Source of the DNA: Cyanidium caldarium
Lineage: Eukaryota > Rhodophyta > Bangiophyceae > Cyanidiales > Cyanidiaceae
Direction of reading: 5' to 3'
NCBI GenBank assembly: GCA_026184775.1
Contig: JANCYW010000020.1
Span: 62,001 to 126,000, forward strand
Length of the DNA: 64,000 nt
Positions 53,890 through 62,437 of the stretch are shown in pieces. The position numbers and the translations under genes were made by a program. Position 1 is the stretch's first letter. Each line of letters begins with the position of its first letter. A model generated the notes under the pieces. It made no database searches. It worked only from the letters and a program-made list of their open reading frames with translations, and was not told the origin of the DNA.

Positions 53890-54161
53890 GGGGAAATGGG
53901 GTTGGTGGGAGTGTTTTGACGGCGTTCAACGACCACTTCGTTGCGTACACGAGGCTTGTCCGCAGCAGCGATGTCGCGCAACGTGCAACCTCGAGATACC
54001 GGATTCTTCCGGAAGGTTGCAGAGGTTGCGGATGGAACAGGCACTCGGGTGGAATTTGCCCGACGTTCTCAGCATCCGACCGCATCGCCAGCGTGTGACG
54101 TGCGTGTCTCCATTAACGGGACCACAAGACTGCAATGCCACGCCATACCGCTTCCCGTACA

Positions 54162-55229
54162 TCACGCCACCTGCGAGCTGTCGCTCGCCTCGGCACGAGT
54201 AACGGCCCCCGAGCCGTCGCATGCATCGTAAAACAGAAACTGGTCGATGACCGGCGTATCGGTGGCGCCGCTCACGATCTTCACCACCTCCGCCGACCAG
54301 ATGCCGCCCAGCACTGCTGCCACCGAGGACGTCGTCCCCCTCAAGCACTGTGCCGCGCGGACCAAGGCAGCGGCATGCACTGCATACGCTGGCGGCTCCG
54401 ACGTGGCCGCCGCGCCGTTGGAGCACCAGGGGGTGGCCACGCCTGTGCGCAGCGCCATCCATAGAGCAAAGTCCCGCTGATGCCCTGTTTCTATGGCGGC
54501 AACGCTCTCGACAGAGTCCAGTCGTTCCCGCACCGATGCCAGACACTGAGCATAGTGCGACTCGACAGTGTGTGTACTCGGTGAGCGCTCATTGCCGGTT
54601 TTGCGAGCACCACGCCGCGGCCGCTTCCGCGACACCTCGGCAGCACGCACATTCGATGCCGCACTCGACTCCGTGCCGCGAGGTATATCCACAAACAGTG
54701 CGCCACACAGGCCGTGCACGCCGCCCACCAGGCACGGAACGCCCGCCGCGGTGCATCGATCGGCCAGAGCAACACAGCGCCACGACTCGCCCGCCGTCAG
54801 CGGCTCTGCCTCCACAGCGTCCACGCAGATGCACACCAGATCATAGCAGCCGCGCCCGTCCCGAAGCACCGCCTCCACCGCCGGCGCTCGCTCGACCTGC
54901 ACCAGCGGATTCATCTCCCGCAACTGCTGCACCAGCGACTCGGCGTCGGTGCCCAGGAAGCAGCCCAGCTGTCCTGGTGTGCCATGACGCCACGCATTAT
55001 TGGGACGGTCCTCGCAGACCGACAGTCGCACCCGCCCTACGCCCGCCAGCACCAGGTTCTTCAACAGTTCGCTCAGCAGCGGGGTCACTGCCTGCTCCGC
55101 CAAGTTGCACACCAGCACCGTCGCCTGGGACAGTCGTCGCTGGGCGCTCGCACCCCACAGCCGAATCTGTCGATCGTATATCTCGGTCTCCTCTGGGGTC
55201 AGATCGGTGCGGTGCTCCTCGGTCGACAT
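54162..55229 (-). CDS. SAE1: SUMO-activating enzyme subunit 1 (AOS1/SAE1)
   Basis: The smaller half of the SUMO E1; it lacks a catalytic Cys and works with UBA2/SAE2. The 355-residue protein opens LTPEETEIYDRQIRLWGASA with QRRLSQATVLVCNL, the family signature, and continues through LLKNLVLAGVGRVRLSVCED and VQQLREMNPLVQVERAP. It ends with the adenylation-fold segment SSVAAVLGGIWSAEVVKIVS and FLFYDACDGSGAV. The glycine-rich nucleotide loop is weak: the place where GxGxxG is usual reads CNLAEQAVTPLLSEL, but AOS1 proteins often lack it. The start at 55229 is good and follows a C/T-rich tract. Confidence 0.85.
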   Translation of the reverse strand: MSTEEHRTDLTPEETEIYDRQIRLWGASAQRRLSQATVLVCNLAEQAVTPLLSELLKNLVLAGVGRVRLSVCEDRPNNAWRHGTPGQLGCFLGTDAESLVQQLREMNPLVQVERAPAVEAVLRDGRGCYDLVCICVDAVEAEPLTAGESWRCVALADRCTAAGVPCLVGGVHGLCGALFVDIPRGTESSAASNVRAAEVSRKRPRRGARKTGNERSPSTHTVESHYAQCLASVRERLDSVESVAAIETGHQRDFALWMALRTGVATPWCSNGAAATSEPPAYAVHAAALVRAAQCLRGTTSSVAAVLGGIWSAEVVKIVSGATDTPVIDQFLFYDACDGSGAVTRAEASDSSQVA

Positions 55230-56044
55230 GAAAAGAAAGTCGGGCGAGCAACCTCAGCGTCGTCGTTCTACCGAGGAATCGACGACCGCGAGAATCTCAC
55301 GGACAGAGGACATCCCGCTCGCAGAAGGGGAGTTGAAGTCTGAGTGTGCGGGGACACGAAAGTTAGAGGCTCCGCGCGTGTTGAGGTAACCGCCATCGTT
55401 TGTTGGTGCCTGTCTCCAAGTGAAACTGCCCGCGGCTGCAGTGTCGACGGGGCGTGCATCGGGCAGAACCTGGGAACCTACTCGTTCTCGTTGCCGGCAT
55501 CCCGTGCCATGGCCCAGGTCCGCAACCACTTGCAACGCTCTTGGGGTTGTGATGTGCACTCTGTCGATGGGGCACACTTTTGCGGATCTCTCCAGCACGC
55601 CATCACGACCCCTATCCGATCACACAACAGGGAGCGCCTTCTCAATAGTTGCTCGCCCACTCGACAGGGAGTATTGAACACAAACGCCGCACCAAACGCA
55701 CGGCCCTCTTTCTCGGAGTCAACTCGGTCTGCCGCGGACACGCCACCTCCATTTTGCACGCTTCGGACACTTGCGCTCTCCGCCTCTACCGCTTTCCGGA
55801 CGTTCTGGCTACTCCCCTGGTGCGACCTTCACACCCTCCGGTGCTCTCATCCCCTTCGCATCTCGCCGCCCTCCGTTTTCCTTCTGCGGACTTCCAATTC
55901 CTTCGCTGTCTCGCGACGGACTTTTCGCGCCAAATTCGAAAGACAGGCGCGACTTCGGTCGTTGGCGTTGTGTGCACGCACGACTCTCCCGACCCGCTCG
56001 CGGTAATATTGGCGGCGCGTCGTTGTCATCAAATCCCCAGTGCT
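55230..56044. promoter_or_regulatory. Divergent promoter region between SAE1 and RPA1 genes
   Basis: At 815 bp this is the longest gap without a clear gene. The plus strand is open in two frames (55344-56006 and 55649 onward into RPA1), but both translations are Ser/Pro/Arg/Thr-rich and lack any recognisable motif. No tRNA, repeat or other element is seen. Confidence 0.4.
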
Positions 56045-58039
56045 ATGGCGACCGTGTTATCGCGTGGCGCGGTGCGCCAAATTCATGACATGCACACGGG
56101 TTTGCGCCCGACGCTGCAGGTGCACGACTTGCGCAGATTGCAACCGAGCCCGCAGCAACAGCAGGCCGCCAGCGGCGTCGGCGACCGCTACCGCGTGGTG
56201 CTGTCGGACGGCGAGTCTCTGCTGCAGTGCATTCTCATGTCGCAACTGAACGAGCTGGTGGTGAGTGGGCGGCTGGAGCGCGGCTGCATCGTGAGCTTGC
56301 TCGACTACCAGCCCAACGTGGTGCAGAACCGCGTGGTGGCCATCATCCTCAACTTGGAGGTTATCGGGGAGGCGGTGCCTTCTATCGGATCGCCGACGGC
56401 GCACGACCCGAACAGCAACAAGGCGCCCACGGATGGCAACGGCTCGCGGTCGGAGGCAGCAGGCAGCGAAACGCGCCCTCCAGCCACGTCGTCGCCGCCG
56501 CTGCCGCCGCCATCTGCGTACTCGACGAAGATGGCGCACTCGTCGGCAGTGGTGCGAGATGACGAGTGTGCGCTACCGACGCTGGCCGGCACCGGTAAGC
56601 CGGTGGTGTCCACCGCGCCAGGCGGCGCCTCCGGCGCCGCACCACCGCCCGGTGGATACACCAAGATATGCGCCGCCAATCCCTTTCAGAATAACGTGAT
56701 CATTCGCGGCCGCGTGGTGCAGAAAGGCGAGTTGCGCACCTACACCAACGCGCGCGGAGACGGCAAGCTGTTCTCCTTTGAGGTCGCCGACGAGACCGGC
56801 ACGCTGCGCGTGACGGCTTTCCGCGAAAAAGCCGTCGAGGCGCACGAGCAAGTGGAGCTGAACGGAGTGTACAGCATCGCTGGCGCCAGCCTGAAACCGG
56901 CCAACGTGCAGTACAACCACACCGGCCACGCGTTTGAGATGATCCTGGACCAGAGCTCGATGCTGACGCAGCTGCCCGACGACGGCAGTATCCGCAAGGT
57001 GGCCTTCGACTTTGTGAAAATCGGCAAGCTGGAACAGGTGCTGGCCGGCGTTGTGGTCGACGTGATCGGCATCATCGTGCAGGCGGACGAACTGCGGGAG
57101 GTGGTGTCCAAATCCTCGGGTAGCCTGCTCTCCAAGCGCGATGTGAAGGTGGCGGACGACACTGGCCGCTCGGTGACCCTGACGGTGTGGGGCGAGCGCG
57201 CGCGCTCGCTGCAGCTAGACCCAGAACGCCACCCGGTCATTCTGGTGAAGGGCGCCAAACGTGGCGACTTTAACGGGGTGAGTCTGAGCTCCACCCCCGG
57301 CTCCTACATTGAGCTGAATCCGGACATCGCCGAGGCACACGCCCTGCGCGGCTGGTTCGACTCGGTGGGCCACAGCGCCGCCATGCACGACTTGTCGTCA
57401 TCGGCTGCAGGCGCCGGCGCGGCGGGGCAGGAGGCGCGCCTCAAATCGGGTGAACGCAAGACGTTCGCCCAGGTGCAGGAGGAGCACATCGGCGAGGATC
57501 CCACCGCCGGGCCGGCGCATTCGTATTACAACGTACGCGCCACCATCAGCATCATCAAACACGATGAGGAGCGCCCGCCTTGGTACAACAGCTGTCCCGA
57601 CTGCAAGAAGAAAGTCATCGAGGAGGCGGCGCAGGCGTACCGCTGCGAGAAGTGCGACAAGTCGGTGGAGCCGGTGCCGCGCTATGTCTTCTCCTTCCAG
57701 GCCATGGACGCCACCGGCAGCCATTGGATGAACTGTTACGACGAGGCCGGATCCGTCATCCTCGGCGGCTACAAGGCCAGCGAGCTGATGCAGCTGCGAC
57801 AGACCGACCCCGAATCCTACAACAAAGTGTTCGAGGACGCCAAGTACGCCGAGTTTGTGTTTCGCGTGCGGGTGCGCAGCGACACCTATCAGGATGAGAT
57901 GCAGTACCGCCATATGGTGGTGGCGGCCGAGAGAGTCGATTTCGACACGGAACGTCCGATGATCGAGAGAGAGATCGCCAAGTACGAGCAGGCCGGCGCG
58001 GCGCCCAACCGGGCGGCCGCCACCGCAGTGGCGATGTGA
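56045..58039 (+). CDS. RPA1: Replication protein A large subunit (RPA1/RPA70)
   Basis: RPA binds single-stranded DNA in replication and repair. The 664-residue protein has all four OB folds: the N-terminal protein-binding domain (1-115, MATVLSRGAVRQIHD, LRPTLQVHDLRRL, LSDGESLLQCILMSQLNEL); a Ser/Pro linker; DBD-A (about 205-310, YTKICAANPFQNNVIIRGRV, FSFEVADETGTLRVTAF); DBD-B (about 325-430); and DBD-C (about 480-650) with the zinc ribbon CPDCKKKVIEEAAQAYRCEK followed by C, ligand pairs CxxC at both ends. The wording of DBD-C (YYNVRATISIIKHDEERPPW) is typical. The start at 56045 matches the family N-terminus. Confidence 0.96.
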   Translation: MATVLSRGAVRQIHDMHTGLRPTLQVHDLRRLQPSPQQQQAASGVGDRYRVVLSDGESLLQCILMSQLNELVVSGRLERGCIVSLLDYQPNVVQNRVVAIILNLEVIGEAVPSIGSPTAHDPNSNKAPTDGNGSRSEAAGSETRPPATSSPPLPPPSAYSTKMAHSSAVVRDDECALPTLAGTGKPVVSTAPGGASGAAPPPGGYTKICAANPFQNNVIIRGRVVQKGELRTYTNARGDGKLFSFEVADETGTLRVTAFREKAVEAHEQVELNGVYSIAGASLKPANVQYNHTGHAFEMILDQSSMLTQLPDDGSIRKVAFDFVKIGKLEQVLAGVVVDVIGIIVQADELREVVSKSSGSLLSKRDVKVADDTGRSVTLTVWGERARSLQLDPERHPVILVKGAKRGDFNGVSLSSTPGSYIELNPDIAEAHALRGWFDSVGHSAAMHDLSSSAAGAGAAGQEARLKSGERKTFAQVQEEHIGEDPTAGPAHSYYNVRATISIIKHDEERPPWYNSCPDCKKKVIEEAAQAYRCEKCDKSVEPVPRYVFSFQAMDATGSHWMNCYDEAGSVILGGYKASELMQLRQTDPESYNKVFEDAKYAEFVFRVRVRSDTYQDEMQYRHMVVAAERVDFDTERPMIEREIAKYEQAGAAPNRAAATAVAM

Positions 58040-58111
58040 GCGCGAAATAAGGAGTGTCAGGACCGCACTCGTCGGTTATTCAGTAAAATCCTCGGATACT
58101 TCTGATTGCGC

Positions 58112-59116
58112 TCACGTCGGGAACAGCGCACTGCGGTAATAGGCAGCGCGCTCGCGCCAACAATGCGACATCGCGGTGCGCGTGCCGTCCACCGACCAGA
58201 CCGTCGGCTCGGCGTCTTCCGACCAGCGTTGTCGGGCGCTCTCCGCCAGGCGCGACGACAACGGCCGACAGGTCAGCGCGTGTGGCGCCGCGGTCAGCTG
58301 CTTCACGAACCGCGACAACCAAGCACTCCCGGGCACTTGTTCCGCGGGTGTCGCTGCGGAGACGGACGGCCGCGCAGTCGCTTCCGACATCCAGTCGTCT
58401 CCCGTCGCCAGCTGGCCGTACACACCGCATTCCACCTCCAGCAGACACGATGTGGCCGGAGCGACCTCGCTGCGTCCCTCGTGCACCGTCAGGATGCGCA
58501 CCAGCACAGATCGCCGCGGGCACACCGCGGAGCCGTCGCTCTCGTCAGTGCGGCAGCGGTAGTGGTGATGGTGATGATGGTGATCATGATCATGATGGCC
58601 GAGCGCCCCTGCAGCTGTGGGCAACGCCACCCGATACGCCCGCCCGCGAGCGTATCGACCGCTGCGATGCTCGTACGGCGCCGCAGTGCTCTCGCGCGTA
58701 CTGCCCCCACTGGCCAGCACCACATGGATAAACGGCAGCAGGGCCGTCCGACTGGCCACCACCTCGTACCCGTCACCACCACCCGATGCGGCATACAACA
58801 GAAACTCGCCCGCACAACACCGGCCGTCCGCCACGACCCCGCCCACACGGCCCTCGTCCCCCGCGCACCGCACCGTCAGCGCATACACCGCCGACGGAAC
58901 CGCAGCACGTTTCATACTCCCACCAGAACGCCGTGCCAACGAACCCACCACCTCCACCCGACCCGCCACCTCCGCACCCCAGTTCCCCACCAGCCGCCGT
59001 TCCAGCTCGGTGGCCACCGCGCGGACGTCCTCCCCGCGCCACGCGCTCGCAGACGCAGCCGACGGCGCGGCAGTCACCTGATAGAACCAGAGGGCGCACG
59101 AACGATCCTCAATCAT
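58112..59116 (-). CDS. Possible Mediator subunit 20 (MED20-like)
   Basis: A 334-residue protein that I recognise only weakly. The C-terminal third contains RRSVLVRILTVHEGRSEVAP, then SCLLEVECGVYGQLATGDDW and WLSRFVKQLTAAPHALTC. This follows MED20 order ([42 protein letters not shown]). The N-terminal part (LWFYQVTAAPS, VRAVATELERRLV, AVYALTVRC, FLLYAAS) also fits the MED20 fold of a head-module subunit that pairs with MED18. A His-rich insert (HHDHDHHHHHHHY, bases 58559-58596) is unusual. The call needs structure-based comparison; the reading frame itself looks coding and complete. Confidence 0.45.
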   Translation of the reverse strand: MIEDRSCALWFYQVTAAPSAASASAWRGEDVRAVATELERRLVGNWGAEVAGRVEVVGSLARRSGGSMKRAAVPSAVYALTVRCAGDEGRVGGVVADGRCCAGEFLLYAASGGGDGYEVVASRTALLPFIHVVLASGGSTRESTAAPYEHRSGRYARGRAYRVALPTAAGALGHHDHDHHHHHHHYRCRTDESDGSAVCPRRSVLVRILTVHEGRSEVAPATSCLLEVECGVYGQLATGDDWMSEATARPSVSAATPAEQVPGSAWLSRFVKQLTAAPHALTCRPLSSRLAESARQRWSEDAEPTVWSVDGTRTAMSHCWRERAAYYRSALFPT

Positions 59117-59244
59117 GAATTCGGTAGCACAGTTGCCTGTTCAGTATCATTGCACTATGAAAAAGAGCGCCGGACTGCATGACATCGGGCGGCGTCCATC
59201 GCGCCAGGCCCTCTCGCGAACCCACCCCCACACCCGCCCACGCC

Positions 59245-61272
59245 ATGCGCCTGTCGGCCGCTCGATGCGCGCATCGGGCGCGCGCGGGCGTGTTCGGTCA
59301 GACGTTGACGCTTCCACCCCCCGGTGTGCATCGGCGCCGGTTGCGCAGGCACCTGGGCAATAGGCGCTGTTACTGCGGGGGGCACTCTCCGTTGCACATA
59401 GTGGTCATGTCTCTGGGGTTTGTGGTGGCGCCACTGTGGGCTGCGTCCGGCTCGCGGGTGGTGGGTAAGGATGGGTGCGACGACCGGCGGACGCTGTATC
59501 GTCCGGGTGGCCGTCATCGGGTGGCGCGGTGGCGGTGGGTTCGCCGAGGAGTAGGTCACGGGAATGGGGCGTCTGTGCACTTGCCGGTGATGGGTATGGG
59601 AGCTCGCACTAACACGGAGGAGCTGGAGACGTACTTGGAGTTGCAGAATGGCAGTGACGTGCGCGGCGTGGCCATGGAGGCGACGACGACGACGACGTCC
59701 ACACGGCTGCCGGTGAACTTGACGCAAGAGCGGGCAGCGGAAATTGCTGGGGCGTTTGCGCGGTGGTTGCGGACGCGGCTGGCGACTGGCGGGGCGTTGG
59801 CGTCGTCGAGCGGTGACGGTCGGGCGAACGGCAGCCGTGACGGCGGCGGGCAACTGCGCATCGCGGTGGGCCGCGACCCGCGGCTGTCGGGGGCAGCGCT
59901 GAGCGAGGCGGTGCAGATGGCGCTGGCACTGGAAGACTGCGAGGTGTACGACCTGGGTCTGTGCACCACACCGGCCATGTTTATGTGCACCGTGCTGCCG
60001 GGCCACGAGTACGACGGCGCCCTGATGTTGACGGCGTCGCATTTGCCGCCCGACCGCAACGGCATGAAGTTTTTCACGCGGCACGGAGGTGCCAACAAGA
60101 AGCAAGTGAAGCAGCTGCTGGAGGAGGCGTGTGCGCACGCGCAGTCGCCGCAGGGGTACGCGGCACGCTGGTCGTCGGCGGCAGCGTCGCATGCGTCGCC
60201 CGCCACCGTCGACTTTCTGCCGGTGTACGCGGCGTTTCTGTGTGAGCGCATCCGCCAGAATGTGAATCATCCCACCGAATACGCCACGCCACTGCGCGGC
60301 CTGCACATCGTGGTGGATGCGGGCAACGGATCCGCCGGCTTTTTCGTGCACCAGGTGCTGCAGCCGCTGGGGGCGTGCACCGACGGCAGCCAGTTCCTGG
60401 AGCCGGACGGCACGTTTCCGAACCACGTGCCCAATCCAGAAGCGAAGGAAGCGATCGAGGCGACCACCGCCGCGGTGCAGCAACACGGCGCCGACCTGGG
60501 CGTGGTCTTCGACACCGATGCCGACCGCTGCGGCTTCGTGGACGCCTCCGGCGAAGCGCTGAACCGCAACCGGCTCATCGCGCTGATGGCGGCGATCGTG
60601 CTGCGCGACCACCCGGGCGCCACCATCCTCACCGACTCGGTGACGAGCAACGGCCTGGCGACGTTTATCGAGTCGCGCGGCGGCCGCCATTTCCGGTACC
60701 GCAAGGGCTACAAGAACGTCATCGACAAAGCGATGGAGCTGAACGACGCCGGTATCGACTGCCCGCTAGCCATCGAGACGTCCGGCCACGGCGCATTGCG
60801 TGAGAATTACATGCTCGACGACGGCGCGTACCTGGCGGTGAAGATCATCAGCGAGCTGGTGCGACAACGCCTGCGGGGCAACACCGGCGGTCTGAGCGCC
60901 ATGCTCGCCGACTTGCCGGAACCGCGCGAGGCGTCCGAGTTTCGTCTGCGCCTGCCGCTGGATCGGTACAAACAGGAGGGCGCCCGCATCGTGCAGGCGT
61001 TTCACGACTGGGTCGTCGATGGGAACGCCGCGCCGCCCGGTTGGCGGCTGGAGCGGGAGAATTACGAGGGATGGCGTGTGGCCGTGGACGAGGGCAACGG
61101 GCGCGCCGGTTGGTTGCTGCTGCGCCCGTCGCTGCACGATCCGCTGTTGCCGCTGAATGTGGAGAGCGAGTGCGATGGCGGTTTGCGGACCATCTGCCGG
61201 ACGTTTTACCAGTGGGCGCAAGCGCGTTTCGGTGACGTGCTGGATTTGAGTCCGCTGCAGAGGGTGTTGTAG
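59245..61272 (+). CDS. Plastid-type alpha-D-phosphohexomutase (phosphoglucomutase/phosphomannomutase family)
   Basis: Moves phosphate between positions 1 and 6 of a hexose phosphate. The 675-residue protein matches a plant plastid subfamily in which the phosphoserine loop reads TASHLPPDRNGMKFF instead of TASHNP. Other motifs: VGRDPRLSG, VVDAGNGSAGFF, EPDGTFPNHVPNPEAKEAIE, the metal site VVFDTDADRCGFVD, and AIETSGHGALRENYMLDDGA for sugar binding. The phosphate-binding C-terminal domain is divergent. About 120 N-terminal residues precede the fold and are Arg-rich, as in a transit peptide. The start at 59245 is a choice; others in frame are 59179 and 59407. Whether glucose, mannose or glucosamine phosphate is used cannot be told. 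Confidence 0.88.
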   Translation: MRLSAARCAHRARAGVFGQTLTLPPPGVHRRRLRRHLGNRRCYCGGHSPLHIVVMSLGFVVAPLWAASGSRVVGKDGCDDRRTLYRPGGRHRVARWRWVRRGVGHGNGASVHLPVMGMGARTNTEELETYLELQNGSDVRGVAMEATTTTTSTRLPVNLTQERAAEIAGAFARWLRTRLATGGALASSSGDGRANGSRDGGGQLRIAVGRDPRLSGAALSEAVQMALALEDCEVYDLGLCTTPAMFMCTVLPGHEYDGALMLTASHLPPDRNGMKFFTRHGGANKKQVKQLLEEACAHAQSPQGYAARWSSAAASHASPATVDFLPVYAAFLCERIRQNVNHPTEYATPLRGLHIVVDAGNGSAGFFVHQVLQPLGACTDGSQFLEPDGTFPNHVPNPEAKEAIEATTAAVQQHGADLGVVFDTDADRCGFVDASGEALNRNRLIALMAAIVLRDHPGATILTDSVTSNGLATFIESRGGRHFRYRKGYKNVIDKAMELNDAGIDCPLAIETSGHGALRENYMLDDGAYLAVKIISELVRQRLRGNTGGLSAMLADLPEPREASEFRLRLPLDRYKQEGARIVQAFHDWVVDGNAAPPGWRLERENYEGWRVAVDEGNGRAGWLLLRPSLHDPLLPLNVESECDGGLRTICRTFYQWAQARFGDVLDLSPLQRVL

Positions 61273-61302
61273 CGGGGCGAGCGCACGGGGATGCAACGCG
61301 GT

Positions 61303-62067
61303 TCACGACGGCAGGCGGCTGGCGGCGGCCGCGTCGAGCAGCCACTGAGCGTCGCCGACCAGACCGGCTGGCAGCTGGCGGCGGTTACCCTCGGCGAAGA
61401 TGTGTTGCACCGCGTCGGCCTTGCCAGCGCCCGTCACCACGAACACACGACTGCGAGCGGCGTCGATCGCGTCTAGCGTGAGGGTGATTCGTTGCGGCGG
61501 CGGCTTGGGCGAGTCGGTCACCCCCATCACCCATCGCTGCAGACTGTCCCATCGTCGCGCCTCTTCGCGACCCGGAAATAGTGATGCCGTGTGCCCGTCT
61601 TCGCCCATACCCAGCAGCACCGCGTCCACCGTATCCGGCGACACGCCCTGTTGCCCTAAACGGGTCTGGTACGCTGCCGCCACTGCCGCCGCCCCGTGCG
61701 GTATGCGCGCCTCGTCGATGCCCACAATGCGCGCCGCGTCCACCAGACCCGCCAGCGCCTCCCGCAACGCCCCGTAATTGGAGTCCACGTGCACGCTCGG
61801 CACCAACCGCTCGTCCACCAGCAGCCAGCAGGTGTTTTCGCAGGAGAAATCGCCGCCAGCGCCACGCATACCGTCCAACGCCGCCCGCAGCAACGGCGGC
61901 AACGACCCGCCAGAGACGGCCACCTGAAACGGCCGCCGACCCGATTCACCCTCCCGGAGGTAGCGCGCGTAAGCGCGCGCGAGGCACTCGCCCAGCGCTT
62001 GCGCTACTTGGTTCTTGTCGCGTAGCACCTGCAGGGATCGCTGCGCGCCCTCGACGCGATCACCCAT
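61303..62067 (-). CDS. PGL: 6-phosphogluconolactonase
   Basis: Hydrolyses 6-phosphogluconolactone in the oxidative pentose phosphate pathway. The 254-residue protein has the family motifs FQVAVSGGSLPPLLRAAL, TCWLLVDERLVPSVHVDSNY, and LLGMGEDGHTASLFPGREEA, with VGIDEARIPHGAAAVAAAY between them, and TLTLDAIDAARSRVFVVTGA near the end. As annotated from 62067 it has cytosolic length. An ATG at 62205 would add 46 residues rich in Pro, Arg, Ser and Thr, a possible plastid transit peptide; neither start can be excluded. It converges with the phosphohexomutase gene, 30 bp apart. Confidence 0.92.
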   Translation of the reverse strand: MGDRVEGAQRSLQVLRDKNQVAQALGECLARAYARYLREGESGRRPFQVAVSGGSLPPLLRAALDGMRGAGGDFSCENTCWLLVDERLVPSVHVDSNYGALREALAGLVDAARIVGIDEARIPHGAAAVAAAYQTRLGQQGVSPDTVDAVLLGMGEDGHTASLFPGREEARRWDSLQRWVMGVTDSPKPPPQRITLTLDAIDAARSRVFVVTGAGKADAVQHIFAEGNRRQLPAGLVGDAQWLLDAAAASRLPS

Positions 62068-62437
62068 AACCAGGCGGACCTGGGAGAGGCGGGGCGATCC
62101 GGCGACGGAAGAGGGACAAGTGAGTGTTCGATCCAGAGGATGACGCCTACGATGACCCGGAAGTGGTGTGACACCGGGAAGAAATCCGGTTGCGCCCGGT
62201 GTCATGCGCAGCGTGCGATCGGTGTTCTCCCTGCGGAGACGAGCGGCTCGCGCGCCGTCGACATCGACAGCCGCGCCGTCCGTTTCGAGGAGGCGCTTCG
62301 CGTCCCTCGTGTAGGAGTGGGTGTGTGGGGGTGTGGGAGAGGGTGCTCGTGGCGCCCTTCCACCTGCTTGACGGTGCTTCCGTGAAGGAGAGAACGCAGA
62401 GGTGATCGCGACGCCATTGGTTGTCTGCCCATGTAGC
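62068..62437. promoter_or_regulatory. Divergent promoter region with a 10-bp stem hairpin
   Basis: A 370-bp gap between the lactonase and Cue2-like genes. It contains an inverted repeat: TGACACCGGG at 62169-62178 and CCCGGTGTCA at 62195-62204 with a 16-base loop. If the lactonase starts at 62205, the hairpin would lie just before that ATG. Confidence 0.55.

Noticed and set aside
52204-53919. A 571-codon open frame on the plus strand, opposite Hsp101
   Set aside because: It lies fully antisense to a certain gene; its translation is His/Gln/Arg/Leu-rich without motifs, a common by-product of GC-rich coding DNA.
55344-56006. A 220-codon open frame in the long gap before RPA1
   Set aside because: Composition is Ser/Arg/Thr/Pro-rich with no motif, and it overlaps the likely RPA1 promoter and leader.
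59155-60690. A 511-codon minus-strand open frame opposite the phosphohexomutase
   Set aside because: Antisense shadow; the plus-strand protein is clearly real.
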